Positions 18,167-27,260 of a stretch of DNA of 64,000 bases are shown piece by piece; positions within the stretch are counted from its first letter, which is position 1, and the number at the start of each line of letters is the position of its first letter. Under the pieces are notes generated by a model. It saw only the letters and a program-made list of their open reading frames with translations, was not told where the DNA came from and made no database searches. The translations under genes were made by a program, and so were the position numbers. The stretch is from CAWJLE01 sp963843645. GTDB taxonomy: Bacteria; Chloroflexota; Anaerolineae; DAOTYC01. Location of the stretch: positions 1,116,001 through 1,180,000 of the forward strand of contig CAWJLE010000003.1 in the NCBI GenBank assembly GCA_963843645.1, written 5' to 3'.

Positions 18167-18724
18167 GTGATTGATGTTAACGACCTGAGGAAAGGCGTCA
18201 CTTTCGAGCTCGACGGCGATTTATATCGCGTTCTGGAATATTCCTTCAACAAGCCGGGCCGCGGCAACGCAACCATCCGTACGAAGATTCGCAACCTGCG
18301 CTCCGGCTCGACGATGGAAAAGACCTTCACCTCGGGCGATCGCGTCCAGGATATTCGCCTGGACCATCACGTCGTGCAGTATCTCTACAACGACGGAGAC
18401 CTCTACTACTTCATGGACACCGAGTCCTACGAGCAGCCGGCCCTGTCCGCCAAGGCCCTGGGTGAAGCCATGAATTACCTGACCGACGGTATGCAACTCG
18501 AGCTGTCCACTTACGAGGGCGAGCCTATCGACATCGAAATCCCGCTGACCGTGGACCTCGAAGTCGTCTCCACCGAGCCCGGCGTCAAGGGCGATACCGC
18601 CACCGGCGCCACCAAGGCAGCCACGCTCAGCACAGGCTTCTCGGTTAATGTCCCGCTCTTCGTCAACGAAGGCGATAAGATTCGCGTCGACACGCGCACC
18701 GGCCAGTACCTGACTCGCGTCTAG
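18167..18724 (+). CDS. efp: Translation elongation factor P
   Basis: This is a 185-residue three-domain protein that relieves ribosome stalling at polyproline sequences. Domain I carries the loop KPGRGNATIRTK; the residue at the tip, where many bacteria have a modified lysine, is arginine here. The C-terminal OB domain ends in INVPLFVNEGDKIRVDTRT-like sequence, seen here as VNVPLFVNEGDKIRVDTRTG. The start is GTG (MIDVNDLRKG) with GGAGG about 10 nt upstream. An upstream in-frame TTG has no ribosome site. Polyproline-type repeats are abundant in this genome (see 52249-53722), which fits a need for EF-P. Confidence 0.95.
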   Translation: MIDVNDLRKGVTFELDGDLYRVLEYSFNKPGRGNATIRTKIRNLRSGSTMEKTFTSGDRVQDIRLDHHVVQYLYNDGDLYYFMDTESYEQPALSAKALGEAMNYLTDGMQLELSTYEGEPIDIEIPLTVDLEVVSTEPGVKGDTATGATKAATLSTGFSVNVPLFVNEGDKIRVDTRTGQYLTRV

Positions 18725-18752
18725 CCTGCCGGCGCCTCGTCGCCGCTCGCAG

Positions 18753-18808
18753 CGACGACTTCAGTCATTCGCCCACTCCGGCGCATCGCTGAAGTCGTCG
18801 TTTCATTT
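18753..18808 (+). terminator. Intrinsic terminator after efp
   Basis: A 12-bp stem (18753-18764 with 18789-18800) with a 24-nt loop is followed by TTTCATTT. Confidence 0.65.
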
Positions 18809-18814
18809 ATCGAC

Positions 18815-18843
18815 TTGCCAAAATCGCACCGCCATGCTATAAT
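18815..18843 (+). promoter_or_regulatory. Promoter of tRNA-Thr
   Basis: TTGCCA (18815-18820), 17 bp, TATAAT (18838-18843), 24 bp before the tRNA. Confidence 0.8.
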
Positions 18844-18867
18844 CGCCTCACTCGAATGACCGAGCAT

Positions 18868-18939
18868 GCCACCCTAGCTCAACGGTAGAGCAGACGCTTC
18901 GTAAGCGCCAGGTTTCGAGTTCAAGTCTCGAGGGTGGCT
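18868..18939 (+). tRNA. tRNA-Thr (anticodon CGT)
   Basis: The cloverleaf is readable. It has a 7-bp acceptor stem (GCCACCC with GGGTGGC), D arm AGCTCAACGGTAGAGC, anticodon loop TTCGTAA and TPsiC arm with GTTCAAGTC. CCA is not encoded. One A-C mismatch is present in the anticodon stem. Confidence 0.92.
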
Positions 18940-19039
18940 CTGGGCTGGCCTTCCGGCACTCCCAACAAGCGGGATCGGAAGGCTTTCTCTTGCCCGCCGC
19001 TGTCGTCGCTATCTTCGCATTCCGTGTGGAGCCGATCAG

Positions 19040-19525
19040 ATGGGAAATGCACTCAAACCAGTCGTCATCTACACAGATGGAGCCTGCGTCGGCAATCCGG
19101 GCCCGGGCGGCTACGCGGCCGTGATTATGTATGGCGGGCACCGCAAGGAGATCAGCGGCGGCTACCGGCTCACGACCAACAACCGCATGGAAATCATGGC
19201 CGCGATCGAGGGCCTGAAGGTCCTCAGGGAGCCCTGTGCAGTCACGCTCTACACCGACTCACAGTATCTCGCCAACGCCATCAGCAAGGGCTGGGCGAAG
19301 CGCTGGCGCGCCAACGGCTGGATGCGCACCAAGGCCGACCGGGCGCTGAACCCCGACCTGTGGGAACAGCTACTGGACCTCTGCGCAAAACACGACGTAA
19401 AGTTCGTGTGGGTTCGCGGGCACGCCGGCAACACGGAAAACGAGCGCTGCGACGAGTTGTCGACTGCGATCTGCCGCCGTAGCGACCTGCCGCCCGACCC
19501 TGGTTACTCCCGCAGCCGAAGCTAG
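19040..19525 (+). CDS. rnhA: Ribonuclease HI
   Basis: This is a 161-residue enzyme that cuts the RNA strand of RNA-DNA hybrids. All catalytic carboxylates of the DEDD set are seen: Asp in IYTDGACVGNPGPGG, Glu in NNRMEIMAAIEGL, Asp in LYTDSQYLANAI and Asp in NTENERCDELS. The handle segment KGWAKRWRANGW and the His loop WVRGHAGN are also present. A tRNA-Thr gene lies about 100 nt upstream. The ATG at 19040 is placed immediately before the first beta-strand. Confidence 0.95.
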   Translation: MGNALKPVVIYTDGACVGNPGPGGYAAVIMYGGHRKEISGGYRLTTNNRMEIMAAIEGLKVLREPCAVTLYTDSQYLANAISKGWAKRWRANGWMRTKADRALNPDLWEQLLDLCAKHDVKFVWVRGHAGNTENERCDELSTAICRRSDLPPDPGYSRSRS

Positions 19526-19607
19526 CCGCGCGCACCTACTCGAGCACTCTCCGAGCACCAGCAGATGATCGCCAGCATAAGATCCCGGTGCCATCTATCA
19601 AGACCCC

Positions 19608-19635
19608 TTGAAATCTCCAAAACATGTGCTACAAT
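19608..19635 (+). promoter_or_regulatory. Promoter of the CBS-pair gene
   Basis: TTGAAA (19608-19613), 16 bp, TACAAT (19630-19635), giving a leader of about 65 nt. Confidence 0.65.
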
Positions 19636-19707
19636 TAGTTTAGTAGTTTATTGACATTGGGGTGGCCCGCCGGCAGTTCGCGGGCGTAGCACATGGAGGG
19701 ATGTAAG

Positions 19708-20151
19708 ATGAAGACCGTGAGAGAGTTGCTTCAGGCAAAGGGGTCCGACGTCTGGTCCGTGACCTCCGATTCTTCGATCTTCGAGGCCGCCAGGCGCATG
19801 GCAGATCACAACGTGGGCGCATTGCTCGTTGTCGACTCCGGCCAGATCAACGGCATCCTTTCTGAGCGCGATTGCGTCCAGAAGGTTACCGCGAAGGGCA
19901 AATCCAGCAAGGATACCTCGGTTCGCGAAGCCATGACGAAGGACGTGATCTCGGTCCACCCGGATGAATCGCTCGACGAGTGCACGTCCATCATGCTGGC
20001 CAAGGGCATTCGGCATCTGCCCGTCATTCAGAACGGCAAACCTGTCGGGATGGTCTCAGTGCGAGACGTCGTCACCGAGTTTCTCTCGGACACTCAACTG
20101 GTTATGGCCGCGTGCGAGGCCAACGAGGTTGGGAAATCATACGACTTGTAG
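19708..20151 (+). CDS. CBS domain pair protein
   Basis: This is a 147-residue stand-alone Bateman module of two CBS domains. The first has ADHNVGALLVVDSGQINGILSERD and the second has IMLAKGIRHLPVIQNGKPVGMVSVRDV. Such proteins bind adenine nucleotides and usually sense energy state; the partner is unknown. The ATG at 19708 is preceded by GGAGGG at 7 nt. The gene has its own promoter and no close partner gene. Confidence 0.9.
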   Translation: MKTVRELLQAKGSDVWSVTSDSSIFEAARRMADHNVGALLVVDSGQINGILSERDCVQKVTAKGKSSKDTSVREAMTKDVISVHPDESLDECTSIMLAKGIRHLPVIQNGKPVGMVSVRDVVTEFLSDTQLVMAACEANEVGKSYDL

Positions 20152-20446
20152 CCCGCCGAAGATGATAAACTCATTCCGCGGAACACGAAGGCACCAGGAG
20201 GGATTATTCGGACCGTTTCCCGCTGAGCAGGCCTTCGTGTTCATGCGAGTAGTTGTTTTCCTGGAAGACCTCATGCACGAGCGCCCAATCAAATCCACGC
20301 TTCCACGGACCGGCTTCGTGGCGCTGAATGAGGCCCTTAAACCCCGCGCCGAACAGCCGGAAGCTGCCAGGTGTTCACCGTGACAGCCGCGTTGCGACAG
20401 ATAGGTCTCCTGGCCACGAGCAGGAGTCAGCGGGAGTACGCTCACG
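20152..20446 (+). other. Intergenic region with an inverted repeat
   Basis: No gene is supported. A 12-bp inverted repeat (GAACACGAAGGC and GCCTTCGTGTTC, about 20179-20242) with a loop of about 40 nt follows the CBS gene and resembles the words of the 17.8 kb repeat. Confidence 0.35.
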
Positions 20447-20475
20447 TTGACAGCCTGGGCCTTTGATGCTATAAT
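20447..20475 (+). promoter_or_regulatory. Consensus promoter of tRNA-Leu
   Basis: TTGACA (20447-20452), 17 bp, TATAAT (20470-20475), about 20 nt before the tRNA. Confidence 0.88.
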
Positions 20476-20494
20476 CTTATCGTTCGTGAGACGT

Positions 20495-20576
20495 GCCCCT
20501 GTGGCGGAATTGGCATACGCGGCAGGTTGAGGGCCTGTGCCCTTAGGGCGTGGTGGTTCGAGTCCACTCAGGGGCA
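20495..20576 (+). tRNA. tRNA-Leu (anticodon GAG)
   Basis: This 82-nt tRNA has acceptor GCCCCTG pairing with CAGGGGC, the anticodon loop TTGAGGG, a long class II variable arm and TPsiC sequence GGTTCGAGTCC. CCA is not encoded. Confidence 0.95.
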
Positions 20577-20619
20577 TTGTTGGTAGCGGGGCAGCTCGGG
20601 GAGCTGCTCAAAATGATGA

Positions 20620-20648
20620 AGCCCTGCGTTTAGGCAGGGCTTTTTCTT
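20620..20648 (+). terminator. Intrinsic terminator after tRNA-Leu
   Basis: Stem AGCCCTGC with GCAGGGCT (20620-20640) is followed by TTTTTCTT. Confidence 0.85.
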
Positions 20649-20993
20649 ATCCTCTGCGCCTTCTATGAGGCAGACTTCGCGACGGTTTAACCCCACCGGC
20701 CTGGTCATTGGCCTTTCATGTGGTTGCCGACTCAGGTTGAGGTTGGACGAATTGCGCCTCGGCGGTCGTGAAGAAGTCGGCGGCCACGGACCGGCCATCA
20801 GACATCGATCGCTGTTTCCTTCGGTGGTGCGCCATTGCAGGTATCTGCTCTACAGCCGACCACTAAGCGGCAGCCCGGACTAACTCGGAATACCGCTATG
20901 CGGCATGTCATAGCCTCGGGTGGGCGGATGTCATACAATGCGCGGGTATAAATCAGCGAGTCGGATAGGCTCGGGAACTGGAGGGCTTTGAAG
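20649..20993 (+). other. Intergenic region, no gene seen
   Basis: I see no gene, RNA or clear promoter in these bases. GGAGGG at 20980 is the ribosome site of the next gene. Confidence 0.4.
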
Positions 20994-21956
20994 ATGAAAT
21001 ACTGGGTCCTTTTTCAACGTTCGTTGGTTGCGATCATTCTGCTCGCCAGCTTGCTGCCACTGTCGGCGTCGGCCGCTCCGGTCCGGCTCCCTGGAGCCTA
21101 CGCGATCATGACCACCTCCGGCGGCTACCGGGTCTACTTCACCGCCGTGGGCGGCGGAGGCCGGACGGCTGACGCGATCCACGTCGACGCCGGCAAGGTT
21201 AGTGCGTGGGAGCGCTTCACGATCCTGCGCGATGGCGGCCAGGTGGTCTTTCAGACTGCGAACGGCCATTACCTCACCGCGGTCGGCGGTGGGGGCCAGC
21301 CGCGGGGCACGAACGGGCTGCACACCGACGCAACTAAGATCGGTTCCTGGGAGAGGTTCACGCTGGTTGACCAAAACGACGGGACTTACGCCATCCGGAC
21401 CGCCAACGGGCACTACCTGACCGCCGGTCCCGGCTACTGGTACGCCACGGACCGTACCCAACCCAGCGGTTGGGAGAGGTTCTACATCGTCCAGGTCGGT
21501 GACCCGGGGTCGGGGAGCGTCTACTCCGTGCGAACCATCCAGGCCAAAGGTATGAGCCTCACGGAGCCAGGTGGCAACGATGCGGGCACGTTCTTCACGG
21601 CCTCGGGGGGCGGCGGGGCGGACCAGGCGATATCTTTTTTCCGCCCGAAGGCGGGGACATACGAGCGATTCCACCTGTTGAAGCAGCCGGACGGCAACTA
21701 CGCGCTTCAAACTCCGAGCGGCAACTACGTCACCGCGAACGGCGTCGATCAGAAGAATGAAATCTTCCTAAACACGGACGCGACCAAGGTCGGGACCTGG
21801 GAAGAATTCCGTCTGTGGAACAACGGCGACGGGACGTTTTCCCTGGCGACGTGGCAGCGTGTCTTTGTCTCAGTCGCGCCCGACTCCCACTGGATCGCCA
21901 CCGCGACGCACCAGATGACCAATGATGCCCGTTTTCAGTTGATCGCCCACTTCTGA
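20994..21956 (+). CDS. Secreted fascin/beta-trefoil-like repeat protein
   Basis: This is a 320-residue protein with a classic signal peptide (helix VAIILLASLLPLS ending SASAAP). It is followed by repeats of about 50 residues. Each repeat carries a variant of NGHYLTAVGGGG or VYFTAVGGGG, then a WERF block (VSAWERFTIL, IGSWERFTLV, SGWERFYIV, YERFHLL, WEEFRLW). This pattern fits actin-crosslinking-like or fascin-type beta-trefoil folds, which in bacteria usually bind carbohydrate or act as structural surface modules. No catalytic motif is visible. GGAGGG lies 8 nt before the ATG. It converges with the CARDB-domain gene. Confidence 0.7.
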   Translation: MKYWVLFQRSLVAIILLASLLPLSASAAPVRLPGAYAIMTTSGGYRVYFTAVGGGGRTADAIHVDAGKVSAWERFTILRDGGQVVFQTANGHYLTAVGGGGQPRGTNGLHTDATKIGSWERFTLVDQNDGTYAIRTANGHYLTAGPGYWYATDRTQPSGWERFYIVQVGDPGSGSVYSVRTIQAKGMSLTEPGGNDAGTFFTASGGGGADQAISFFRPKAGTYERFHLLKQPDGNYALQTPSGNYVTANGVDQKNEIFLNTDATKVGTWEEFRLWNNGDGTFSLATWQRVFVSVAPDSHWIATATHQMTNDARFQLIAHF

Positions 21957-22005
21957 ACCAAAGGCGGGGCGATCGCGACTGAGCAGGGCCGAACGCGGGT
22001 CCGCT

Positions 22006-23159
22006 CTACTGCGAGTCCTTCGCGGGCGGGTTCGGCAGGACGGGCGAAGCCGGTGGCTTCCCTCCCGGGATGGTGATGACCGCCGCGTTGTTGAACTTGT
22101 TCGACTCCGTGATGGCGTTGTTCGGATCCACGATGAGGTCGGCGCGCGTGCCGTAGAGGTCGGACGGCGTTGAGCCAAGCGGCGCGCCAACACTCACGTC
22201 GACCTCCTGTTCGCCCTTTAGGGCAGCCAGCATCTGATAAACCGGCTGCAGCTTGTTGCTCTCATAGCGGATCTCAACCGTAATCGGGGTCGTGACGTCC
22301 ACATGGCTCGCGTTGCGGACGCTGTAGACGAGCATCAGCCGGACCTGGCCCGAGGTGTCTGTGCCGATGCTGGCGCTCTTGAGGTTCAAGACGAGGTCCG
22401 GCAGGTTGGGGTCGGACTTAATCTTGAGCTGTGCGGACTTGCGGTTGTTGCCCTCGTCCGACTCCAAGACCTGATTGTTGGGGTCGACTACTGCAATGTA
22501 GGTGCACGGCTCGAAGTTGACGGGCACGGAAACGTATTTTACCTCCTGCGACTTGCCGGCACGCAGGCCGCTGAAGGTGAATGAATCGACGTAGCCGGGG
22601 TTCTCCGGCTGCCAGGCCGTCAAGGCAAAGGGACCGGCATCCGCTTTGCCCTTGTTCTTGAGACTGATCGTCACCCGCACCTCCGCCGGATTACGCTTGA
22701 TCTGCTCAATCTTCACGTGCTCGACGATCAGGTCCGGGCGCGGCGCCGGAGTGAAGTGATCCTCCCTGGTGTTGTTGCTCTCATGCAGCTCGGCGACTTG
22801 CTTCTTCGAGTCGGCGATGATCTTTACCTCGACCTTGTCCGAAGGGTAGCTCGTCTTCAAGTCGAAATCCTCAGACTGGCCGGCGGCAAGTGGGCTGACT
22901 GGGAACGTCTGGATGGCGTGGGATGCGACGTCGACCTCCGCATACGAGGCGGGGGCGGCCGCGCTGCCCTGGTTCTTGATAGTGAACTTGATCTCCATCG
23001 AAGCACCGCTGTCAGCGCTGAGGAGCTGCAGGGACGACACGACCAGATCGGGCGCGGCCCGGACGTGGCGAGAGCCAGAGGCGCCGGCACGGTGGCGAGT
23101 ATCCCCGCCATCCACAGGACGACGAAGAGGCGTAGCGAGAGCGAGGCAATAGGACTCAT
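22006..23159 (-). pseudogene. Exported CARDB-domain protein with a frameshift after the signal peptide
   Basis: The main frame encodes three or more CARDB-type beta-sandwich repeats. Each has the pattern DLVVSSLQL, IKNQGSAAAPASYAEV, LAAGQSEDFDL and V...LHESNNTRE; later copies have DPNNQVLESDEGNN and DPNNAITESNKFNN. Its N-terminus lacks a signal peptide, but one (SPIASLSLRLFVVLWMAGIL ... PLALA) is encoded in the next frame from ATG 23159, which has GGAGG about 10 nt upstream. The two join near 23065-23075. The span is one base short of whole codons. The protein is probably an adhesion or cell-surface module next to the NBR1-Ig-like gene. Confidence 0.75.
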
Positions 23160-23249
23160 GCGTATCATACCTCCGATGTACGGTGGGGTGTCGTGCGCCC
23201 AAGGCGATTCATTCGTGGGCAGCCTCATTTTCATTGAGATCCAGCCGCG

Positions 23250-23885
23250 TCAACCCGGCGGGTACCCATCTGTGCTCGTGCAAGTCGTTCCCTGGCACTG
23301 CACCTTGATCAGCAGCTCCACGTTTGGTCCGAACGGGCCATTTGGACTGCGGAGCTGCCAATCGCCCGCGTGGTAGCCCGTAGCGGCGGGCGCGGTGAGA
23401 TGCAGGCGGAAGCCGGCCTGGGTCTCGGGCGGCGTAATACCGGTCGCCGACACATTCAGCGGGTTTGCGCTGAGCTTCTCTTTCCCGACCCAGGTCAGGA
23501 CCACGCCCTGGTCCCAGGTACAGTCGCCACCATTCCGAAGGTATACCGTAATGTCGAATGAGGCTCCGGGCGGCACTCGTGGGGTCGTCCTGGGGTCCGT
23601 GGAGATCCAGTCCGCGGCGTAGGTATTGCATGGCGGCGGCTTCAGCTTATTGCCCGTGATCGGCGGTCTGGGCACGAGGATGTGGCGCCGTGTGGGGGTG
23701 GGGGTGGGCACTAGCGTCGGCAGCGAAGCGGCAGCCCGGGCGGGCACGAGGGGCATTGCCCCTGCTGCGAGCCACTTGCCCGAAGCGTGCGTCGAGCTCA
23801 CGGCGGACGAAGGCAAGCCGCTCCTCCACAGCAGGACGGTCATTAGCAGGCCGAAAATGAGGATGTAAAATCTGTGCGTACCCAT
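23250..23885 (-). CDS. Exported NBR1-Ig-like (four-tryptophan) domain protein
   Basis: This 211-residue protein has an N-terminal hydrophobic helix (YILIFGLLMTVLLW), a Pro/Thr linker and one C-terminal Ig-like domain (about 85-200). The four tryptophans typical of the NBR1/FW domain are in ADWISTD, DCTWDQG, LTWVG and GDWQLRSP. The domain is common in Chloroflexota surface proteins, where it is thought to mediate protein or ligand contact. It lies 90 nt upstream of the CARDB gene on the same strand, so the two may be co-transcribed. Function beyond binding is unknown. Confidence 0.75.
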   Translation of the reverse strand: MGTHRFYILIFGLLMTVLLWRSGLPSSAVSSTHASGKWLAAGAMPLVPARAAASLPTLVPTPTPTRRHILVPRPPITGNKLKPPPCNTYAADWISTDPRTTPRVPPGASFDITVYLRNGGDCTWDQGVVLTWVGKEKLSANPLNVSATGITPPETQAGFRLHLTAPAATGYHAGDWQLRSPNGPFGPNVELLIKVQCQGTTCTSTDGYPPG

Positions 23886-24620
23886 TTGCGCGCCGTGGAC
23901 TCCTTCCGTCGGCTCTTCCTCGCGATTCTAATGTGCCTCATTGCCTTTCGCTATGCGCCAGGTCATATCGGGGGCACGTTTCACCCACATGCTCGACGCG
24001 GCAGTCAAAGGAAGCCGAGTGAGACCTCCCAGTTTTCTCAGGCGATGGCCCGCGCCAACCCGGCTATATGGTGGCGCAGTTGAACAATCTGGCGGAGCGG
24101 ATCCAGGCGGCGGAGAGGCCGCCGGAGAAAGCGTCGATCGTTCTGCCGTTCACCCGGTTGGAGGCCGATCGGGGCGGGGACAAACGCTGGGGGCTGAGGT
24201 TGGAGCCGCACGAGTTGTTCCGGGACTACTTCTGATCGGTTGCCCGCTACCAACAATGCGTTGAACGCCACTCAGGGCACCGCAAAGAAGACCCGGCTTG
24301 ATGCGAGCCGGGTCGTTTGTTGCCTCCTTGTGCCTCCTCAATAGCTGACCGCCCGTACGAATTATGGAGATTGATTTTCCTTCTTGCAGGGTTCCATAGT
24401 ACAATAGGGCCAGTGGTCTGAATCGTTGTTGCCTTGACCAAAGTACGTATCTCGTATAGAATAGCCGTGCCTATGGGGAGAAGAGCCAGCCAAAGAGCCT
24501 CGTTGGTCGCCGACCGCTTGGGGGAGGCATCCTCTATGAGCGCCATCGTGCTGAGGACCGCATGGTCGTGCGCCACCAACAGGGCTCGCTTTACGGCTAC
24601 AGCCTGCGCGGAGGGTTGTC
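23886..24620 (+). other. Long intergenic region with an open-frame remnant
   Basis: A plus-strand frame (about 24020-24235) reads GYMVAQLNNLAERIQAAERP and ends ELFRDYF. It has no start signal and I do not recognise it, so it may be the tail of a lost gene. A terminator hairpin follows at 24290. No other gene is supported before the TTG start at 24621. Confidence 0.3.
24290..24322 (+). terminator. Intrinsic terminator after the unrecognised remnant
   Basis: A 9-bp perfect stem GACCCGGCT with AGCCGGGTC (24290-24314, 7-nt loop) is followed by GTTTGTT. No intact gene precedes it, which supports a lost or truncated gene upstream. Confidence 0.6.
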
Positions 24621-25658
24621 TTGAGCAACATGGTATCGGACATGTCGTTATGGGTTTTCGTCGCGTGTGCGGTTGGTTTTCTGGCGGCCATTGGCCTGAC
24701 GATCAAATCGTACCGCGACGCCAAATATGCCTCGTACTTCTTCCTGCGTGAGGAAGCAGCCCTGCGCGTCAAGCGGCTCTTGTTCGTGTTGATTCCCCTC
24801 GCCATCGTTATTGTCTTCCTTGGGTTGCGTTTGTTTGGACCTGACGGTATCAATCCCATCTTGCCCGCCGGTCCTTCGGGTGGAAGTCCGAACGGCTCAG
24901 TAGTCGCTTCGACCGGGCAGACGCCGAAGCCGACCGCATCCGCCGCCGGCGCGACCAAAGCTGCCACGGTCAAACCTGCCGCCAGTCCGGCGCTGACCGT
25001 CACCGCCGCCACAGTGGTGTCTGAAACCGGAACGATGGAGCCAGGACCAGCAAACACAAACGCGTCGACGCCGGCCACCGTCGAACCTGCGACGGCGCCC
25101 ACCTCGACCACCACATCTTCGGCACCGACGATGACCGTGGCCGCCACCATCACCGTCACCGTGCCGCACGGCCCGGGCGGAACACCGCCGTTCGCAGCGA
25201 CCGTTGATGCGACGCAGACGCCTGCGTCAGTGCCCGTCAGCGCTACCGTCTCCGTTTCGGCCACGGCCAGCCTGACTGCGGTGGCGAGTCCGACTTCAAC
25301 CGATACGCCTGTTGTCGGCAAAGCCACACCACGTGACGACGCCGTTCTCGGCTCCATCATCTTGAGTCGCGGCATCGGTCCGAACAAGACTCCGCTACAA
25401 CCGTCCAGCACCTTCAGCACGTCCGACAGCTACATCTACGTCTTCTACGAATTCCACAACATGACTAACGGCGTCGTCTGGTCGCACAGGTGGTTTCACG
25501 GCGGGACCGAGGTCGGCAGCTCGAGCAGCCTGTGGAACTGGGGCAGCGACGGCCGCGGTTACCTATTCTTCTCACCAACCGCAGGCCCAGGCCAGTACGA
25601 AATTCGCCTCTACATCGGGGAAAGGGTCACCGCCTCCGCCGCCTTCCGGGTCCAATAG
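24621..25658 (+). CDS. Membrane-anchored Ser/Thr/Ala-rich protein with C-terminal beta domain
   Basis: This 345-residue protein has two N-terminal helices (LWVFVACAVGFLAAIGLTI and LLFVLIPLAIVIVFLGLRL). A Thr/Ala/Pro-rich linker of about 150 residues follows, then a C-terminal beta-rich domain of about 95 residues (SIILSRGIG to ASAAFRVQ) with several Trp and Tyr. The linker would span the cell wall and show the domain outside. The start is TTG with GGAGG 6 nt upstream; ATG at 24630 is possible. No enzyme motif is visible. The design resembles the other exported proteins at 21-24 kb. Confidence 0.65.
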   Translation: MSNMVSDMSLWVFVACAVGFLAAIGLTIKSYRDAKYASYFFLREEAALRVKRLLFVLIPLAIVIVFLGLRLFGPDGINPILPAGPSGGSPNGSVVASTGQTPKPTASAAGATKAATVKPAASPALTVTAATVVSETGTMEPGPANTNASTPATVEPATAPTSTTTSSAPTMTVAATITVTVPHGPGGTPPFAATVDATQTPASVPVSATVSVSATASLTAVASPTSTDTPVVGKATPRDDAVLGSIILSRGIGPNKTPLQPSSTFSTSDSYIYVFYEFHNMTNGVVWSHRWFHGGTEVGSSSSLWNWGSDGRGYLFFSPTAGPGQYEIRLYIGERVTASAAFRVQ

Positions 25659-25663
25659 CGCGA

Positions 25664-25729
25664 GGGCATAAAACAGCGAGAGGTCGGGCGACCGCAAATG
25701 GTCGCCCGACCTCTCGCTGTTTTATGCCC
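25664..25729. terminator. Bidirectional terminator, perfect 30-bp stem
   Basis: 25664-25693 and 25700-25729 are perfect reverse complements with a 6-nt loop. AT-rich ends give a T-run on both strands. It separates the convergent genes at 24621-25658 and 25735-27154. Confidence 0.9.
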
Positions 25730-25734
25730 AGGTC

Positions 25735-27154
25735 TTAACGGCAGGCAGCCTCGCCCACCTCCAGCAGCGCCTGGACCTGTTCCGGGGTCGATGCCTCCGC
25801 GTACACGCGCAGCACCGGCTCCGTTCCCGATGGCCGCATCAGCAGCCAGCTTCCATCGGCGAAGCGGTACTTGATCCCATCCAGGTCACCGATGCCGGTC
25901 AGCTTGACGCCAGCGACCTCGTCCGGGGCCATCTCGTGCAGTGTCTGGAGCAGCGCCGCCTTCGAGCGTCTCACCGTAACCGGCAAATCCCGCCGCTCGT
26001 AGTGGAAGTTGCCTATTTCACGCCCCAGGGAATGCAGGTTCTCGGCGAGCGTCCGGCCCGAAATCAGCCATGATCTCCAGCAACAACAGGCCCATCAAGA
26101 TGCCGTCGCCTTCCGGCACGTGGCCCTTAATGCTGATTCCGCCGCTTTCCTCCCCGCCGATCAGTACGTCATTCTTCATCATCAGATCGCAGATGTGATT
26201 GAAGCCTACCGGCGTTTCGTACACCCTCAGTCCATAGTTTGCGCACAGCTTATCCACCATCTGCGTCGTCGATACGGTCTTCACCACGTCTCCACGCCAG
26301 CCGCGCTTCTCCACCAGATAGCGCAGGCTCAGTGCGAAGATCCAGTGGGGATCGACGAACATGCCGTCCGCAGTCATCGCCCCAATGCGGTCCGCATCAC
26401 CGTCGGTGGCCAGGCCCACGTCCCAACGGCTTTGGCGGATCTCGAGGAGAAGTGCACCCAGGTGCTTTGCAATCGGTTCCGGGTGGATGCCGCCGAATCC
26501 GGGGTTCATCTCACCGCGGATCTCGCGCAGACGATAACGTCCGCGCGGCCCCAGGACGTGGGAAATCACACCGCGCCCCGCCCCGTACATCGAATCGACC
26601 ACGATGCCCACGTCCATGCTGCGGATGATGTCCAGGTTGATGAGCGTCGCGACGTGGCGGGCATAAGACGGCAGCGGATCGAACCGAGTAATGACCCCAT
26701 CGGCGAGCGCGTCCTGATAATCGACGAGCCGCGGTTCCCGGCCTGTGGACAGGTTGGCGTTCAGCACCTTCTCCACCTGTCGCGCCGTTTCGCGAGTCAC
26801 TGCGCCTCCGGTATCGGTCTTCAGCTTGACTCCGTTGTAGCGTGGCGGGTTATGGCTGGCCGTGATCATGATGCCTCCGGCCGCCTTGCGATCTTTGATG
26901 GCGTAGGAGATGACCGGCGTGGCGGCATCTGCCTCAGACAGGTACACCGGGATGTCGTTGGCCGCCAACACACGCGCCATTTCTGCCGCATAGCGATCCG
27001 ACAGAAAGCGCGTGTCGAAGCCGATGACCAGGCCCTTTTCCTGGTAGCGCGGATCGCTGTCGGCGATGGCTTGCGCCACGTGCCGCACGTTCGCAAAAGT
27101 AAATTCGTCGCTGATAACCGCGCGCCAGCCGTCCGTTCCAAATTCGATGGCCAT
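25735..27154 (-). pseudogene. Phosphoglucomutase/phosphomannomutase family, single-base frameshift
   Basis: Alpha-D-phosphohexomutases interconvert sugar 1- and 6-phosphates. Conserved sites are present: catalytic serine in GIMITASHNPPRYNG, metal-binding LATDGDADRIG, sugar loop GGEESGGIS, and C-terminal phosphate-binding RPSGTEPVLRVYAEA. The main frame stops at 26018 after EIMADFGP. The family sequence resumes in the next frame as RTLAENLHSLGREIGNFHYERR and ends at 25735. The span is 1,420 nt, one base more than 473 codons, so a single extra C/G in the GGGCC run near 26055 explains it. The restored length (472) is normal. The ATG at 27154 follows GGAGGA. Confidence 0.85.
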
Positions 27155-27204
27155 CCCGTGTGTCCTCCTCAAAGCACTCAGCCGACAACGTTCAGCAAAC
27201 GACC

Positions 27205-27260
27205 CACCTGGTCACGCGTCTTCGGCTGATCGCTGATCGCTGATTGCTGACAGCTGATTG
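27205..27260. repeat. Degenerate GCTGATCGCTGAT(T) tandem words
   Basis: Tandem variants of CTGATCGCTGATTGCTGACAG lie immediately after the glycerate kinase stop codon. A related block lies at 44640-44765, also right after a minus-strand stop codon. Confidence 0.5.

Noticed and set aside
25664..25729. Insertion-sequence end or attachment site
   Set aside because: Perfect stem with T-runs between convergent genes is best explained as a bidirectional terminator.
26009..27229. 406-codon plus-strand frame over the phosphohexomutase
   Set aside because: Antisense shadow; no family features or start signal.
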